A DNA stretch of 64,000 nt from Brachionus manjavacas (Eukaryota > Rotifera > Eurotatoria > Ploima > Brachionidae), in assembly GCA_019054805.1 (NCBI GenBank), contig JAHQIY010000020.1, forward strand, positions 558,001 through 622,000, read 5' to 3'. This document shows positions 43,291-55,100 of the stretch, one piece after another. The notes beneath the pieces were generated by a model. The model was not told the origin of the DNA. It searched no databases and saw only the letters and a program-made list of their open reading frames with translations. The position numbers and the translations under genes are program-made. Numbering within the stretch: position 1 is the stretch's first letter; each line of letters begins with the position of its first letter.

Positions 43291-43653
43291 TTTTTGAAAA
43301 AAAGTAAAATTGGACAAATCTAAATAACTTTTGAGCTATATGCCATTAAATAATAATCAAGTCCTCATTTTAATTGTTTTTAATTGCTATTTAAAATAAA
43401 ATATTCAATATATATAACATTTTAGACATAAGTAGCGAGTATAAAAAAACTCTGTTATAAGCATCAATGCTTCTACAAGCTAACCAAATATAACTTGTGT
43501 TGTTCTACAAAAGTTTAGACTTGTCGCATAAACTACTGCTACTACTACTACTATTTTTTATGGCACATGATGGAGCATTTTTATTTAATCTATTACATTA
43601 ATAAATAGTTTGACAAAGTATTTAAAGATACAAATTAAAGCAGCTGAAAATAT

Positions 43654-43726
43654 GCCCGGTTAGCTCAGTCGGTAGAGCGTGAGACTTTTAATCTCAAGGC
43701 CAAGGGTTCGAGCCCCTTATCGGGCG
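43654..43726 (+). tRNA. tRNA-Lys-UUU: tRNA-Lys(UUU)
   Basis: A full 73-nt cloverleaf: acceptor stem GCCCGGT (43654) with ATCGGGC (one G-U pair) and discriminator G at 43726; D arm TAGCTCAGTCGGTAGAGC; anticodon loop CTTTTAA with anticodon TTT at 43687-43689; T arm GGTTCGAGCCCC. The A box and B box (GGTTCGAGCCC) internal promoter are intact. No CCA is encoded and no intron is present, as for eukaryotic tRNA-Lys. Confidence 0.97.
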
Positions 43727-43727
43727 A

Positions 43728-43734
43728 TTTTTTT
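43728..43734 (+). terminator. RNA polymerase III terminator of tRNA-Lys
   Basis: A run of seven T starts two bases after the discriminator base, the standard Pol III stop signal on the non-template strand. Confidence 0.85.
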
Positions 43735-44007
43735 AAAATAATTTTTTTTATTTCAATGAAAACTAAAATTCGAGTTATTTTTGAAGTATCCCCTGCAAAT
43801 TAATATTGATTGCCTTAAACTTTTTGATTTCCAATTTTTTTGTCCATATTTAAAAAAAACGTGCTAAATTAGGAAAATTTTTCTTAAAAAAACTTTATTT
43901 GAACTAAATACAATTAACTAAAAAAAAAAGAAAGTTTAAAAAACAGATTAATCTGATAATTAAAAAAAAAACCTAAATGGCTATTTTACAAAATTTTTAA
44001 ACAATGT
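43735..44007. other. AT-rich spacer, no gene seen
   Basis: Short intergenic stretch between the tRNA and the 3' end of the EGF gene. The EGF gene's 3' UTR and poly(A) signal should lie here on the minus strand. Confidence 0.5.
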
Positions 44008-44938
44008 TCAATTTTGCTTTTTCTTGCTGGACACTTGTATTTCCGATTCACAATATTTTCCGGTAAAATCCGGCTTGCATTTACAATTAACTTAAAATAA
44101 AAATAAATAAATTGTGAACATCATTTTTTTTCCCAATTACCTCTTCCTGTAGTAATGGAACAAACTCCTTCATTTTGACAGACATTGGTCAAACACGGTT
44201 CAGTCTTGACCCCTGTCAATTTGAACTCACACTTAGGTCCATAGTAGCCAGTCTCACAAGCACATATTATCGAGTTGTTCATCGGTATGCACCGACCATT
44301 GTTGAGGCAACTGTCCACCGAGCACAAAGACGTCTCGGTCTTTTGGTCATCTAGGTTATTGCAACTAAATCCATGTTTGCCATCATTACAAAAGCACCAG
44401 TAGCCGTTTGCTGAAAAAAATTAAAATTTGGTTAAAAATCAAAAGGATTTTTTTGTTACTTGCGGTAAAGCAAATGCCATTGGAGCCACATGGATTGGTT
44501 TGGCAAGGGTCTGAAGAGCTGGGCAATGAAGAATTGCAGTTTTTGCCCATACGACCAGTGGGGCACTCGCAATAGTAGTCGTCCATGTAGTTGTAGCACT
44601 TGGCGCCTCCGTAGCAAGGGTTGCTGGAGCACGGCAACCGTTCCATGTCCAGCTGGTCGCAGTTCTGACCCGCGACACCGCGCACACAGTGACAAGAATA
44701 GTTCAGCTCATTGTTGACTATCAAATTTTCACAATTTCCAAACCTGCAGCTGAACCGCTTACACGGTAGTCTTAGCACTGGCATTCTTATCGAAGCAGGA
44801 AAGAGTGAGCGCCCATCTATTTCATCTAACACCAAATTGAGACCGGATTTTTTTTAATTTTTCCAAATTACCTTCGGTCAGTTGAAAAGTCAACTTGATG
44901 GCAAGCGCCAGAATTAGCTGAAAAAAAACAAATTGCAT
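44008..44938 (-). CDS. Secreted protein with five EGF-like domains (261 aa, 4 exons)
   Basis: Exons on the minus strand: 44872-44938, 44460-44825, 44141-44410, 44008-44090; introns of 46, 49 and 50 nt, all GT-AG. The spliced frame is 786 nt with no stop. Residues 1-22 (MQFVFFQLILALAIKLTFQL) form a signal peptide. Five six-cysteine EGF modules follow at about 44-78, 88-119, 130-161, 174-205 and 217-248, each with the C-x4-C-x4/5-C ... CxC ... C spacing (examples CECPTGRMGKNC, CACETGYYGPKC). The third and fifth domains are each completed only by splicing, which supports the introns. There is no transmembrane segment or GPI-type tail; the C terminus is SSKKKQN. A secreted extracellular-matrix or signalling protein; the specific family is not recognised. 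Confidence 0.88.
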
Positions 44939-46405
44939 TTTGGAAGAAAATTTTTTCTTTTGGTGATTTTTTATCTATTAGTCAAATTGAGGTATAGCAA
45001 GCTAATTTATAAATAGGTAAAAAGATGACTATGTTTAAAAAAAAATTAAGCTAATCATCAAAATTAAAGAAAAATCAAGTTTTAGAAAATAAATTGGGGT
45101 TAATTTTATTTTAATGAGTCAATTAATCAATTGGGCAAACAAACGATCAGGTTCTATTCTCTTTTTTAGAGTTTCTGTTTGTCTTGTTTGGCTTGTATCG
45201 TTTAGTTTTAGGTTTCCTGTTTGAATATTTACCATTGGTTTTATAGCTTTGTGTGTATTGATGTCGTCTAAATCCATTGATTAAAATTTTGATGGATTTT
45301 GAGCTTAGACTTTGATCAAAAATGGATTAAATTCGATAACTTCTATTGAAAGTTGACCGTCGGCCTATTTATCGCACACGTTTAGGCCAAATTAAATCGT
45401 CATAAAGCATAATCGAATATTGCTCTGTCTAGGAAAATGGTTTAGGTATTTCCAAATATTTGATAATAATCTTGTCACATCTTGTCTGGATATCACAATT
45501 TTTTTTACCAACTCAAATTGACATTTAATTTAATAAGTTATTTGAGTTAATTTTGTTCAAATAGTTTAATAACACAAAAAGAAAAAATATTAGTTTATTA
45601 ATTTCTTATTTAATTAAAATTAAGAGTTGTAATTTAATAATTTGCTAAATTTTAGTTCTATGTTTCACCACTAAGCCAAATAAAAATAAATTAAGAACAT
45701 TTTTGCTAATTTTGATTTAATCTAATTTAAATTGTTTATTTCATTCTTTTCTATTTTGATTTTATTTTTAATCTGAAGGAGCTTTATCTCGCCACAGATA
45801 AGCAAATAAATGAAATAAATATAAAAAAATTTATTTCTTTTTAATTTTTTCTTATTAGAAATATTCAAAGAAAATCACTTATTTACTGCCTATTATGATG
45901 AAATCGTGATACTTTCTCTCTTGCTGACCAGAGTCTAAATGGAAAAAAAATTAAAGAATATTTCATTAAATAGGTATTGTGAAATTCACATTACAAATTG
46001 AAAAAAAAATTCTTCCTTTTTTGATAAATATATTAAATATTAGTCTAAAGATAATATATAATTTATTAAAAAATTACTCCAGAATAGTGCAATGTAGTTA
46101 TTTGAACATTTTTTTACCTAAAAAAATCTTTATTTTCTTTTTTTTGTAAATCAAATCAATAATCAATTTAGATATTAGTGATATTTTATTTTTTTCTTAA
46201 TTTAACATTAGAAAAATTATTCTAACAAGGTTTTACCTGTTGCTCCGCTGCCAGGATAATTAAAATAAAAGAAAAAGAAATTAGTATTGATTATTTAATT
46301 GATTGATTTATTTTATTTATTATATTGAAAAATTTTTTTTAAAAATTGATTTTAAAAATTTTTTTTCATAAGTGTTGATTAAATGATATAATGAATATTT
46401 CTGTA
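44939..46405. other. AT-rich intergenic DNA with one LINE-type tail
   Basis: No gene. Near 45740-45830 the sequence TCTGAAGGAGCTTTATCTCG followed by AAATAAATGAAATAAATA has the form of the LINE 3' tails elsewhere. The stretch upstream of 44938 is the EGF gene promoter region, with no distinct motif. Confidence 0.5.
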
Positions 46406-46704
46406 CAGTATGTCACAAAAAGTTAGAATCAAACTTTTTTTTCTATTTAATTGTTTTTTTTGTTCATTATTTCGTCAACTCGGCTATTTCTCTTTTAGTT
46501 TTGGTCTGATTTTTCAAAAAACATGCAATTTGCCATCTCTGTTGATCAGTTATTTTATTTTTGCCCATTTTGTCAGATTTTTGGGTAGTCTTACTTTAAA
46601 AAAGCTATCATTTGAAAAAAATTCATAGTTAACTATTTTTTTAAATGCAAAAAAACAATATTTTTATTTTTTTCAACTTGATTCTAACTTTTTGGAACAT
46701 ACTG
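46406..46704. mobile_element. Tc1/mariner-type MITE, 299 bp
   Basis: Inverted termini of about 30 bp: CAGTATGTCACAAAAAGTTA at 46406 and the inverse of TAACTTTTTGGAACATACTG ending at 46704. The element is flanked by TA on both sides (46404-46405 and 46705-46706), the Tc1/mariner target. The 72-codon ORF inside is low-complexity and not a transposase. The Tc1-like transposase scrap at 43148 could be from the same superfamily. Confidence 0.85.
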
Positions 46705-46706
46705 TA

Positions 46707-47789
46707 CAAACAACATTTCTTGTAAGAAAAACTTGAATGAATGAATTTCAATGAATTTGAATGTTTTTTTCTTTTCTTAATTTTTTAATTAAAATTTATT
46801 TTTAAGTTGTAAAAAAATTAAAAAATATTATGTAATCTAAAAAAATGGATAAAGTAGATTTTAAAAGCTCTATATTCAAATATTAAAGTTAGTTATCGTA
46901 AGTATTTGCATGAAAATTTTACTTTTTTTCAGACATTTGGGTTTTAAATTTTAAAATATGAGCAGCAAAGAATGCTGCAATATTTTAAAAAATATTATAT
47001 TATATTTTGTATTAATTTATCATAAAATGAAGAATTTTTGTTAAATTTGTAAAAATATTTCACAATATCTATTAAAAATGACTTTTGAATAGGCTAATTA
47101 GCAAGATTTTCACCCATTTTAGAGGCCTTTGAATTTGAATCAGATACCTGGTTGAATCGTGTTGAATAGGAAATTTTTAATTTTCTTTAAATAATTTACC
47201 TTAAGACTCAAATTGACAGATTTTTTTACCGTAGATTACCGACATTGTCACTTTTAACATCATTTTTAATTTTGAAAAAAAAAGAAGCAAAAACTAAAAA
47301 AATGATAAATTTTAAAAAAATTTAATCTTGTATTTAAATTTTCTAGCTAATATAAAAAATTAGTTACATGACTTGTTTGGGGTGAAAAAGCTCTAACAAA
47401 TTATTATAAGAGTCGGATTTTTATGATTCTTTTGTAAGAACTGAATATAAGTTAATTTGTCGATTCTATCATTGAAGTATAAAGCACCTCTAAGTTTAAA
47501 CAAAGTAAAAAAACTTTCTAGCACTTTAAACAGTTTTAAGAAGAAAAAATTAAACTTTGTAGAATTCATTAATTTCAACTTTTCTTAAAGTAAATTAATT
47601 TTTATTCACCAAAATTTGTTAGAATTATTTATTATTAAAATGATTTTTTCGTAATTTAAATTTTAAATTAATAATTTTTGAATAAAGTTAAATTAAAATA
47701 AAAACTTTGTATTTTTTTATATGCTAATTCTCCTGAAAAATGTAACATTTTACAAAAAAAAATAATTAGACTATCTGATTGACAAATCT
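46707..47789. other. AT-rich intergenic DNA, no gene seen
   Basis: Homopolymer-rich. The 61-codon minus-strand ORF at 47393-47578 shows no recognisable feature. Confidence 0.5.
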
Positions 47790-48180
47790 GATCAAAACCT
47801 TCTTGAATATAGAGAAGCAAGAAGCGAGTTTAAAAAAAATCGCCAAAAGACTTTAAAAATTCCAAATGTATTCGGGAATTTTTATAAATCATCCATAAAA
47901 ATAAGAATATTGATTTTGACAGTTTTCCATAAGAACTTTGTTGGAATGATAAAAAAGCCTCGAACACTGTTGATCAAGTGGAATTTTTTAATAGTTGCTT
48001 TTTCTCTTTGTCCAGTGAAAAAGATTCAAACAATAATATATTTAACACTTTCAGAGAATTAAAATTAAATGAATCCTTTTTAATTTCTTTTTTGATAAAA
48101 TTAAAAAGGCTGTAAATGAACTCCCTTCCTCAAGCTCTCCTGGTATCATTGGGATTCATACTAAAATAATTCACAGGCTT
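47790..48180 (+). mobile_element. LINE ORF2 fragment
   Basis: Shifted plus-strand frames give YREARSEFKKNRQKTLKIPN, then SGIF/FFNSCFFSLSSE and finally KIKKAVNELPSSSSPGIIGI, then HTKIIHRL, corresponding to the LINE region before and including the RT fingers motif (L..LK..KSPGPDGI). The fragment ends where the Helitron sequence begins. Confidence 0.65.
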
Positions 48181-51100
48181 ATCAAGCAAAAATCCGGCTT
48201 TATTGGATGTTTTTCCTCGCAAATTACAAACGGAATGGCAGTTGTGACGCTTCAACCATACACCAGAATCATTCTGACTCGATCGAAACTCCGTACGGCA
48301 AAACAAAAATTCATTGCCGGCTTGAGGTCCTAACAATACTGAACAAATGACACTGTTTTGGTTGTAATGGGCGACTCTCATTCGAGTACCATTGCATAAA
48401 CCAAACGCTACAGACCAATTCTTTAGCAGCATCACCACAGCGCCAGTTTTGATGCTCAGGCTATCAGGAGGGAATCTATTTGGAGGATACCTCAAACCAT
48501 ACAACCATACATTCATCATCATTGCCGATCTAAATCAACCGATTCTTAAATTCATGTTCTTCGAGATCAGCTCGTATATTTTCTGTCAATTTCTATTTAT
48601 TGAAAGCCGGCCATAGTAATGACTTTTTGATGCAAATTAATATGCAGGCTTCAATATTTTCAATGGATTATTATTAAATGGGTATTTGAGTCTTCAGCTG
48701 TATCATATTTGGCGCATTTTGACCGCCAATCAACAACGATAAAGCAATACACGTAGATGCTTTTTCTATTTTTGTCATACCACGCTGCCTTACCATAAGT
48801 TTTAGACACTAAAAATTTTTTAAGATTAACCAAAAATTGGGTTAAAATTTAATTTAAAATTAACATCTAAAATAAACAACTTACAGCGAGGGCCTTGTGG
48901 TATCTACCATCGTCAACTTCATCACGTTAGCTTTCGAAAGTAAAAATAATCAAGTGAATAATCGAGTGAGATATCGTAGCGTTTGAGACCAATAATTTTA
49001 AAAAACACTTCGATAGAACACTAAACTTACAAAGCTTACAGATACGTTCGTAAGTTATTATCTCATCATATTCCACTTAATTATTTAATTATTTACAGGC
49101 TATTTGTAACATCTTCTTCATCGCTATCATTGTTGTCTTCAATCGGCCGGTTCACCTGCACGTCGTAGTTGTCGTTTTCATCGACAACAGGCTGCTTTTC
49201 GCCATTAATTATGAGCTTGTTGATTACGATTAATTTTGTTCATCTCATCACGCGTAAGCCAACGATTGGCAAATGGCATGTGATTGTTGTTGCCATAGAC
49301 TTGCACATTTACTCGATCATTTCCTTGCATGAATAATTAAATATGCATTTCATTGAACCCAAATTGCTACATCGCTAACCAAAGTTCAAAGTTAAATAAC
49401 AATGATATTTCTTAAGAATGTTTGGATTGTAAGGGATTACAAAGCGAATGTCAAGCACATGGCCTCTTATAGTCACAGATTTCATGACCTCTTTACCAAT
49501 TCATACAGCCCACTACCAACATATGGGTCGGGTTTTTCGGGAAAAATAATTTGATCGATTAAATCTGGTGTTGTCGGCTTTTCGTTGTCCCTCATTCATA
49601 AAAGTATAGTAATCGTATGAAAAGCCTCTCTGTCAAGGTTCTTTGAAATTGCGGGTTCGAACAAAAGTTAATAAAATAGTCCGCTTTTCCAAAGATACCG
49701 ACCAATTCCAGCGCATCAAAATAATGCTGTTTCATAGCACGATAGCTGCCTTCAAATGTTGAGGGAAGAATAAAACAAAAGAAGAAAACACAATGGATCA
49801 CAATTTGGATCCTTCAAATCAATACTTTGCATTAAGTTATTTACTCTTTGAGGCACAATTCCAATCACAGGAAGGTCCAGGTTTCTTGCTTGAGCATAAA
49901 AAACATCTCCACTATCATGAAGGCCATCCTGATCATCAAAAACAGCATAACTTCACCATTAACCAGGAAACGTGTAATCGAGATACGAACATTGAGTGAA
50001 TCTAGTTGATTTTGACGATCTAAAATTTACCGATTAGTGAGGAATAACTGTACCAGAGGATTAACCACAAGCATCTGATGAATCTGTAAAATCCAAATAA
50101 CAAAAAAGGTTTAATCTAATAAGCTTTATTTATAAAATAATCTAAAATGAAGAAACGGCCGTCTTAAACCAAAAATTAATTTATTTCGTTTTATTTCAAA
50201 AAGAAAAAAATAAAGTTTTGATTAAATGACGATCAGCGTTGGTTGCACTTAAATAATGATTTGCGCCAACGCATGTTTGTGTTTTCTAAAACTGTGTAGT
50301 TTGAAATTAAAGTTTCAAACAACAACTTTGTGCCAAGCCTATGGCTAATATAAGCAAATAATAAATTACGCAAAACTTTAGTCTCTAACGTTCAGACGCA
50401 CGTTATAGATGCTGTGATGTCTCAACATTACAGAATCGATTGCACAATTTCTTGCGGGACGACTCCGTGTTATCCATCCCAGTTCTGCACATTATGAACG
50501 ATTACTACTCTTTCAGAATCCAACATTAAGTACTGAGCAGCTTTCAAATTCATATTTTCATTTGGTCCGTTAAAAATAGACTGAATCCGGTAATAGACAC
50601 TGCCATAAACCTTATATAAATAAGGTATTCTGGCGTTCATTAAATCGCCTCAAATCGTTGTACCAGTTGTCCAAATTTTCCGGTTCAAAATTGGACATGA
50701 CGGCAGCCATTCCAAAGAGAGAACCATTCCAAAAAGAACCTTTAAACGAATATTTTGCAAAAATTCGTTTAAAGGTTCTTTCCTATTTGAATTCAATTGA
50801 TTAATTAGTATTTCCAAATTTGGATAATTCCGATCAAAAATTGGTACAACAATTTTATTCCTTTGGCACTATTTGGAAAAGACACCAGCGGTATTGACTT
50901 TTTTAGCCCATTAGAATGCTCCAAAAAACTCACAATAGAGTTCCAGCTATCCTAAATTGCAATTTCAACGACTACTTGCCTAGAAATACTAAATTCCATG
51001 TAAGAAGGTCTTTTGTGTCTTCGCTGTCTTCTTCCTTCATTCACCTAACCAAGACGCTCCGTAAGCTGATCAGGTGTTTTATTCTCTTTGATTCGAAACC

Positions 51101-51305
51101 GATAGTCCCGCTGGTATTGCAAATGTCTTGGTCTTTGCTTGGGGTTTCATTGGATCTCCTAATTCTTTCACGCAATGTTCTGTTCAAGCGATTATTTAGT
51201 CCATCGGTAAAGTTTGAATTATTTAATTCCAGTAATTGCTTGGTTAAATTCCGTAATGATCAAATAGATAAATCTAGAGCATCCCTTCCAACATTTCTAT
51301 TTCTT
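48130..51305 (-). mobile_element. Decayed Helitron (Rep/helicase)
   Basis: On the minus strand from 51305: an Arg/Glu-rich N-terminal segment (KENKTPDQLTERLG, EGRRQRRHKR). Near 50650-50520 comes the Helitron N-terminal motif (YGSVYYRIQSIF, LKAAQYLMLDSE), and near 49960-49800 a segment with NLMQSIDLKDPNCDPLCF. Frame 49801-49592 carries LPSTFEGSYRAMKQHYFDAL and FGKADYFINFCSNPQF, the block preceding the Rep nuclease. Finally frame 48522-48130 has VVMLLKNWSVAFGLCNGTRM, the C-terminal PIF1-type helicase motif. The central Rep and helicase are largely lost. The 3' hairpin/CTRR end and 5' TC end were not located. Confidence 0.8.
50733..50781. repeat. Perfect 19-bp hairpin inside Helitron
   Basis: AAAGAACCTTTAAACGAAT (50733-50751) pairs without mismatch with 50763-50781 across an 11-base loop. 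It interrupts the N-terminal coding region of the Helitron, so it is probably a footprint duplication or a short insertion. Confidence 0.9.
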
Positions 51306-52148
51306 TAACAAAAATAAACCAAAAAAAAAATATCTTCATTATAAGTAAAAGTTTGGACTTGAAAAATTAAAAATCAAAACCAAACTATTTAAACAAGTTA
51401 CTTGTAATAAATTAATAAATTAATTTTTATTCAACAAAATTTGTGAGAATTATTTTCTTTTAAATAGGTTTTTTCGTAATTAAAATTTAAATTTAAATTC
51501 AAAATTAGAGCTTTTAATTAATAATTTATGAATAAAGTTAAATTAAAATAAAAACCTTTTTATTTTTTTTTTGTTAAATCTCTTGAAAAATGTGACATTC
51601 TATATAAAAAATAATTATATTTTCTATATTTGAAGTGGGTCGAATGATAAAAATTCTCAACCTCACGATTATATTACTCAAAGATTTTTGAAAACAAAAT
51701 CTTAATTTTAAATTGAATTATTTATTTAAAAATATTGAAATACATCATTTTAGATACTAAGGATTTTAGAATTAAATAGTTTTATTTTATTTATTTGTTA
51801 ATCTGTAATTATAAATTTCTAGATAATTTTTCCTTTTTCTTATTTTAAATTTAATTTAAATGTGAGTCTAAAAGACAGGTAGGCTTGTCCGTTAATTGAA
51901 ATAGAAAACTAATTTAATTTTTTTCAATTTCCTATGCTAATATATTGTGTACTGAAAAGTATTTTTTGGACAGAAAGTATTTTTTAAATTTTGATGTTTG
52001 GTGATAAGATTAAATATTTTTTTCTTTTTTTCTAACAAATGTTAAGAAAGATTTTTAAACTTTTAAAAAATTGCAAATAAAGTAAACATTAAATAATTTG
52101 AATTTTCATCTGATTTAAAAAAAATAATAAATTTAAACTTATCCCAAA
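51306..52148. other. Intergenic region upstream of DDB1
   Basis: AT-rich with no coding signal. It must contain the DDB1 promoter and 5' UTR. No convincing TATA or initiator can be singled out in this base composition. Confidence 0.5.
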
Positions 52149-55100
52149 ATGAGTGCAATGTACATGGTGTCGGCTCAAAAGCCGACCGCGGTTACCCACA
52201 GCATGATCGGTAATTATTATAAAATATCAAAATACACTAATAAAAAAAGATTCACTTAAGGTCGAATCACTTCGATTAATGACTTGAATTTGATAATATG
52301 CAAAAATTCTCTCATCGAAATTTACAAGGTAACATCGGAAGGATTAAAATTTTTGAAACAGATTACTATATGGGGTGTTGTTGTAACCTTGAATATATAC
52401 AGAAGCAAGCATGACAAAAAAGACAATATACTTGTCATTACAGCTAAATTTGATGTGATGGCTCTTAGCTTTGAGTTTACCTCGAAAGGACTATTGGAGG
52501 TAATTACTAAATCACATGGCAGCATCAAAGATACCATACCTCGACAGTCGTCTACTCATGTAATCACTGCCATTGATGAATCGCGAAATCTGGTCGCCAT
52601 TAAATGCTATGATGGAATTCTCAAAACTTTGAATCTAAACTCAGAGCACAAACAACTAAGTCTGTCGAATTTAAGGTAATTTTAATTTTATTTCTTTTAA
52701 TTTTAGATTATCATTTAATATTTTATTTAAGAATGAGTGATTTAAATGTAATTGACTTGATATTTTTAAAAAATGATTCGGACTATCCAAATTTGGCATT
52801 GATATGCAAAGAACCGAACAATAAATTGATAGCTAAAGTGTACACACTGGATCAGAATTGCAAAGAGCTCAATAGTCCTATATGGAAAAAGGAAATAAAT
52901 GATAATCAGGCTTTTTTGATTTCTGGTAAATTGATAAAAAAAATTTAATTCCTTTTTTGTATTTTTTTTATTCAAAGTTCCAGAACCATATGGTGGCTTT
53001 CTCGTGCTCGGCTCTCAATCAGTCAACTACTTTAACATCAGCTCGAATGGATCTGTTATTAAGTCACCCTCTTTTTTAAATGTAAATATGCTCTTTATTT
53101 TCGCTCTAATTTAATATATTTCAAACAAAAAAATTAAAATTTAAAAGTCTAAGTTTAAAAGAATTTTCTTCTTGAATTTTTGTTTTACGAAATTAGATAA
53201 ATTTGTTTTTAATTTAAAAGTTTGTTTCATTGTCATTAAAATTAAAGTCAAAGTTAAGATAATGTTTGTGCTCTTTTGGGTAATAATTCAAGCTAGTTAT
53301 TAGAAATAACATTATTTTAATTAACTTTTGCTTTCTTTAATCTAAAAATAGAAATATTCCCCGCCATTTCAAATTAAATAAAAATTTATTTAACTAAAAA
53401 AAATTAAAAATAATATTTTTTGTTATAAGATTAAAATTTTTATTACAGCAAAAAGAGGACCTATTAAATAAGATAAATAAATACACCAACGAACTAGAAC
53501 AATGTCTCATTAAATAGAAAATGAAGATATCAGTTGAAAATTCGTGTCCAGTAGTCTTTTCTAAATACAAAAAAGAGAGCGATAGTCTTAACTTAAAAAA
53601 TAATGGAAATAGAAAAGTGAGCCAAAAAGAAATCAAGGATTTGTTTTTAAAATTTGATTCCAAGTTAATTTTTGATATACTGGTAGACGAAATTAAAGAA
53701 CGCTGCAATACAAGGCTAAATATCAATAAGAAACGAAAAATGGGTTGATTTTTATTTACTTTTATTCAGAGTTGTTTTTAAGTCACAAGTCTTAAGTCAA
53801 ATTTTTTTTTTTTAGTGAAGTTTAGTCAAGTCAACTAATTATCTGATTTTTAAACTAAAAAATAAATATGGTTTTTTATTTTAATCCAAAAAAAGTTCAG
53901 TTTTAAAATCAGAAAATTAGTTGACTCGACTAAACTTCACTAAAAAAATGAAAAAAATTTTTAAGACATGACTTAAATTTTTGTGACTTAGACTTAAAAC
54001 TGTGACTTAGACTTAAAACTGTGACTTAAAACAAGTCTGCTTTTATTTAATAATTAATTATGAAGGAAAAGAAAACAAATAATTAAATTTGTATTCAAAA
54101 ATGATTTTATAAGAATATTATTTTATTAATTTTATTAAATTATAAATTATTTAATTATTTTATTAATATTGTTAGCGGTTAACTTAGGACTGGACTTAGC
54201 CTTTGGCATTGAAGAGAATAGACTTAGTTTTAGAAACTTTATTAAACTCAAATCTTGAGCTAAAACACAAACTAGCTCTTCTCAAATCTCTCTTATATAT
54301 CCTTTGAATATCATTCTATTTTCCAAATTGTCTCCAAGTTCCAATCAATTCTTATTAGTCAGATACAGCCTAGTAACTACGAGTTTAGTTTAAATCTAAT
54401 TCTAGCAACAATACTAGTTACAAATTATAACTAGTATGAAAGGTCCAATATGACCATGGAGAAGAGTCAGCCTAAGCTTACAGCTCCGCCAACAATATAT
54501 TTCCTTCATAATTAATTTTTTTTTACTTAAAATTTTTATTAAATCTATTAATTTAAAGTCTATATAATTACAATTATTTGATTCAATGTATTTGATAAAT
54601 TAAATTCTAAATTTGAAATTTCAAGTCTTTTCTTAGTCTCTCTTCCTTTTTTACTACTTTTAGTAAAAAACTCTTTATCTGTTTTTTACTCTTTATCTGT
54701 TTTCCACATTTTAGTTTTTTTCTTCATAAATCAAAAATAATTCTTTAATATTATATTAGTGTTGCCAATTGATCAGAGCACAGTCCCAAATTAAAGTCCA
54801 AGTCAAAGGCTTCAATTTTGACTTAAGACTGTCTTGATTGTTTGAAAAAAAATCATGATTTTGGCTTAAACTGTGTCTTAAAAATAAGTCTGATTTGAAT
54901 CCATTATTAAATCGGAAAAAAAAACAACTAATTAATTGAAATAAAAAAAAAAGTTGTTATAATATTTATTTATTTAGAATGGAGAAATAACAAACTACGC
55001 TCAAATTGATTCGAACGGTCAGCGTTATTTGCTGGCCAATTCAATGGGCCAACTGTACCTAATGATTCTAATAAGTGACGACACATCGAGCTACTCGAAA

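Noticed and set aside
46410..46628. 72-codon ORF
   Set aside because: Lies wholly inside the 299-bp Tc1/mariner MITE and is a phenylalanine-rich reading of T-rich DNA.
50916..51308. 130-codon plus-strand ORF
   Set aside because: The minus strand encodes the Arg/Glu-rich Helitron N terminus here (KENKTPDQLTERL), so the plus frame is a shadow.
53521..53748. Apparent nested gene in DDB1 intron 4
   Set aside because: Its peptide matches the RT thumb region of the LINE at about 37 kb, so it is a retrotransposon fragment.
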